From positions 1-6,330 of the forward strand of contig CAJYBL010000094.1 of the NCBI GenBank assembly GCA_913064995.1: 6,330 nt of DNA. Reading direction: 5' to 3'. Under the pieces are notes generated by a model. It ran no database searches. It saw only the letters and a program-made list of their open reading frames with translations, and was not told the origin of the DNA. Every line of letters begins with the position of its first letter. Position 1 is the stretch's first letter. Of the stretch, positions 3,495 to 6,330 are shown in pieces. This stretch comes from an uncultured Alphaproteobacteria bacterium. Lineage in GTDB: Bacteria > Pseudomonadota > Alphaproteobacteria > Puniceispirillales > Puniceispirillaceae. Position numbers and translations under genes: made by a program.

Positions 3495-6330
3495 AAAAGG
3501 CAGATTGGTACTGGTTGATGGGTCGGGATATATTTTTCGTGCCTTTCACGCCCTACCACCCATGACACGCCGCGATGGAACGCCGGTCAATGCGGTGTAC
3601 GGCTTTACCGCCATGCTGATGAAGCTTATCGATGATCTGCAGCCCGATCATGTTGCCGTGGTGTTTGATGTTGCGCGCAAAACCTTTCGCTCGGACATCT
3701 ACCCCGAATATAAGGCTAATCGGTCAGAACCGCCCGAAGATCTTGTGCCGCAATTCGCACTGGTGCGCGCCGCAACCAAGGCGCTAAGCTTGCCCCTTCT
3801 CGAAGCGCCTGGATTTGAAGCTGATGATCTGATCGCAACCTATGCACGGCTTGGCGAAGATGCCGGGCTTGCGACACTTATTGTGTCGTCAGACAAGGAT
3901 TTGATGCAGTTGGTGCGCGGTGATATCACTATGCTTGACCCGATGAAACAGCGCCGTATTGGTGCTGATGAAGTGTTTGAACGGTTTGGCGTTGCGCCGG
4001 AAAAAGTGATTGATGTACAGGCCTTGGCTGGTGACTCAACTGATAATGTGCCGGGGGTGCCTGGCATTGGTATCAAAACCGCGGCTGAATTGATTCAGAC
4101 TTTTGGTGATCTTGATAATTTGTTGGCAAATGCGGAAACGATCAAACAGCCAAAACGTCGGGAAAATCTGATCAATTTTGCTGAACAGGCGCGGATTTCA
4201 CGCCAGCTTGTGATGCTTCGTGATGATGCACCAATGCCGCTTGAGCTATCGGCATTATCGACACCGCAGCGCGATATGGATCGATTGGTGGCTTTTTTGA
4301 AAGAGCAGGAATTCAGCCGCTTGCTTGTTCGCATTGGTGCTGATGGTGGAAATGCCAATGGTAATGTTACAAAACTGGGCGGTGCCGTCCGGTCGATGGC
4401 ATCAAGCCCGTCACCATCAGACAAAACCGATCCTGCGCCATCAACAGACCATGCGGCCGCGCCTGATGCTGTGGCGGGGGCAACCCAACCTGTCGATGTT
4501 GATTACCAGCTTATTACCGATGTTGAGTCGCTTTCTGCCTTTTTAGCGGCGGCAACAGCCCAAGGTTTTCTAGTGGTCGATACGGAAACCAGTGGCCTGA
4601 ATGCGGCAGCGGCTGATTTGGTTGGTGTTTCGATGGCTTTGGCGCCTGGTAAGGCTTGTTATGTGCCGCTTCGTCATGGCGCGGCGGCGACTGAAAATGG
4701 CGATGCGCAGGGCGGACTTGATTTTTCTTCTGAGGCACCAGTTACCTATACACAAATCAGGTTTGAAACGGCGATGGCGATGTTGCGGCCAATATTCGAA
4801 GATCCGGCCATTTTGAAAATTGGCCATAATTTGAAATATGATTCGCATATTCTGCTTTGGCCGCGCAATGGCGGAATAAAGTTGTCGCCGGTTGATGACA
4901 CAATGTGTCTTTCCTATGTTCTGGATGGTGGGCGCGTTGGCGGCCATTCAATGGATCATCTGGCAAAACATTGGCTGGACTATGACACGATTAAATTTTC
5001 TGATGTTTGCGGCAAGGGGGTCAAACAGGTTCCCTTTGGCACGCTTGCACCTGAGGCGGCTTTGGATTACGCCGCTGAAGATGCTGATATCACGCTTCGG
5101 CTTTGGCAGTTATTCAAGCCCCGCCTTCAGGTTGAACAGGTTGCGTCAGTTTATGAAAGGCTGGAACGTCCGCTTATTCCAATTCTTGCCGAAATGGAGG
5201 CAAGCGGCATCACCGTTGACCGGAATATTCTGGCACGCATGTCGAATGATTTTGCCAAACGCATGGCTGTGTTTCAAACTGAGATTCACCAGCTTGCCGG
5301 TGAAGAATTCAATATTGCATCACCAAAGCAGCTTGGCGAAATCCTGTTTGATAAAATGGGACTTGAAGGCGCTAAAAAAGCCAAAACGGGTGCCTTTTCC
5401 ACCTCGGCAGATGTGCTGGAAGATCTTGCCGCATCGGGTGTTGAAATTGCCGCAAAGGTTCTTGAATGGCGGCATTTGGCAAAGTTGAAATCGACCTATG
5501 CTGATGCGCTTGTCGAGTCGATCCTTGCCACAACAGGGCGGGTTCATACCTCATTTTCGATGGTTGGTGCCAGCACTGGTCGCCTGTCATCATCTGACCC
5601 GAATGTGCAAAATATTCCAATCCGAACCGCCGAAGGACGGCAAATCCGAACCGCCTTTGTTGCGGCAGCTGACCATAAATTGATCTCGGCTGACTATTCG
5701 CAAATCGAATTGCGGCTTGTTGCGCATGTTGCGCAAGAAACCACAATGATCGAGGCGTTTCGCGCTGGCATTGATATTCATGCGCGAACCGCATCCGAGG
5801 TATTTGGCGTGCCGCTTGAACAGATGGATAGAGAAACCAGACGCCGCGCAAAGGCCATTAATTTTGGCATTATTTACGGTATTTCGGCCTTTGGACTGGC
5901 GCGCCAGCTTGGCATTTCACGCGGCGAGGCGAGTGACTATATCACGGCCTATTTCAAAAAATTTCCAGGCATCAGGGATTACATGGAACGGATCAAGGTT
6001 TCGGCGCGCGAAGATGGGTTTGTCGAAACGCTATTTGGACGGCGAATCCATATTTCAGGTTTTTCGGGCGGTAATCAGGCGATGCGTGGCTTTGCCGAAC
6101 GCCAAGCGATCAACGCGCCTATTCAAGGCAGTGCTGCCGATATTATCAAACGGGCGATGATCCGCATTCCCGCGGCGTTGAAAACGGCTGGGTTAAGCGC
6201 AACAATGCTTCTTCAAGTGCATGACGAATTGATCTTTGAAGCCCCTGAAGCCGAAGCCGAGGCCACAAAGGCGTTGATTACATCAGTTATGGAAAATGCG
6301 GCAAATCCTGTTTTAACATTGGCGGTGCCA
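3487..6330 (+). CDS. polA: DNA polymerase I, C-terminus cut by the window edge
   Basis: The first 948 residues of Pol I, the repair and Okazaki-fragment-processing polymerase; the frame is open at the right edge. The 5' nuclease domain (about 1-284) keeps its acidic cluster: D11, D61, E111, D113, D114, D136, D138, D183 and D186, with helix-hairpin-helix VPGVPGIGIKT (188-198). A 54-residue low-complexity Ala/Ser/Pro/Asp linker (about 285-338) follows. The 3'-5' exonuclease is intact: D365-T-E367, H447-N-L-K-Y-D452, and Y528-AAE-D532, so proofreading is expected. Polymerase motifs are A (D736-YSQIE741), B (R785, K789, F793, Y797) and C (QVH912-D913-E914). F793 matches E. coli F762. From exo motif III onward, catalytic residues sit 31 positions later than in E. 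coli Pol I. TAGGG (3478-3482) is a close-spaced ribosome binding site, and an in-frame TAG at 3478 rules out an earlier start. About 20 residues are missing on the right. Confidence 0.98.
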   Translation, partial: MSEKGRLVLVDGSGYIFRAFHALPPMTRRDGTPVNAVYGFTAMLMKLIDDLQPDHVAVVFDVARKTFRSDIYPEYKANRSEPPEDLVPQFALVRAATKALSLPLLEAPGFEADDLIATYARLGEDAGLATLIVSSDKDLMQLVRGDITMLDPMKQRRIGADEVFERFGVAPEKVIDVQALAGDSTDNVPGVPGIGIKTAAELIQTFGDLDNLLANAETIKQPKRRENLINFAEQARISRQLVMLRDDAPMPLELSALSTPQRDMDRLVAFLKEQEFSRLLVRIGADGGNANGNVTKLGGAVRSMASSPSPSDKTDPAPSTDHAAAPDAVAGATQPVDVDYQLITDVESLSAFLAAATAQGFLVVDTETSGLNAAAADLVGVSMALAPGKACYVPLRHGAAATENGDAQGGLDFSSEAPVTYTQIRFETAMAMLRPIFEDPAILKIGHNLKYDSHILLWPRNGGIKLSPVDDTMCLSYVLDGGRVGGHSMDHLAKHWLDYDTIKFSDVCGKGVKQVPFGTLAPEAALDYAAEDADITLRLWQLFKPRLQVEQVASVYERLERPLIPILAEMEASGITVDRNILARMSNDFAKRMAVFQTEIHQLAGEEFNIASPKQLGEILFDKMGLEGAKKAKTGAFSTSADVLEDLAASGVEIAAKVLEWRHLAKLKSTYADALVESILATTGRVHTSFSMVGASTGRLSSSDPNVQNIPIRTAEGRQIRTAFVAAADHKLISADYSQIELRLVAHVAQETTMIEAFRAGIDIHARTASEVFGVPLEQMDRETRRRAKAINFGIIYGISAFGLARQLGISRGEASDYITAYFKKFPGIRDYMERIKVSAREDGFVETLFGRRIHISGFSGGNQAMRGFAERQAINAPIQGSAADIIKRAMIRIPAALKTAGLSATMLLQVHDELIFEAPEAEAEATKALITSVMENAANPVLTLAVP

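Noticed and set aside
4892..5488. A 198-codon + strand open frame within polA
   Set aside because: polA is continuous through this region in another frame, with exo motif III present. The alternative product is a shadow rich in Arg and Trp with no domain.
5372..5851. A 159-codon minus-strand open frame opposite polA
   Set aside because: It lies antisense to the Pol I polymerase domain, including motif A. It looks like a by-product of codon bias and has no recognisable domain.

Overview
The window looks like chromosomal DNA from a Gram-negative bacterium, most likely an alphaproteobacterium of moderate GC content (by eye near 50%). The signs are a standalone NDUFS6-like zinc-finger protein directly upstream of polA, a three-domain DNA polymerase I with both nuclease sites intact, and a tRNA-Arg(CCG) gene with its CCA encoded. 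The marine SAR116 type would fit, but that is a guess from protein style and composition.

Layout from left to right: (1) the last 38 codons of an unrecognised + strand gene (1-117); (2) a 479-residue cytoplasmic type I sulfatase or phosphonate-monoesterase-like hydrolase on + (194-1633); (3) a tRNA-Arg(CCG) on - (1689-1765), convergent with the hydrolase, with its 3' end facing it; (4) a spacer with several short perfect inverted repeats and a possible tRNA promoter; (5) an ABC-2 type transporter ATPase on - (1954-2925) with no permease beside it in the window; (6) a 226-bp divergent intergenic region; (7) a + strand cluster made of a 66-residue CHCC zinc-finger protein (3152-3352), a 34-codon open frame for a predicted single-pass membrane peptide (3390-3494), and polA (3487 to the right edge, still open).

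The right-hand cluster is tightly packed. The stop codon of the small membrane ORF overlaps the polA start by 8 bases, so translational coupling is possible. polA has 948 codons here and lacks only its extreme C-terminus, roughly 20 residues by comparison with E. coli Pol I. All catalytic residues I could check in the 5' nuclease, 3'-5' exonuclease and polymerase domains are present.

The left-hand hydrolase uses codons differently from polA (10 ATA codons in 479 against 2 in 948) and lies just past the 3' end of a tRNA gene. That makes it a candidate accessory segment next to conserved housekeeping DNA, although no integrase or attachment repeat is visible. I found no CRISPR array, insertion sequence or clearly new multi-gene system. 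The most novel items are the small membrane ORF coupled to polA, the tRNA-adjacent hydrolase with a D-H metal pair, and the cluster of inverted repeats between the tRNA and the ABC gene.
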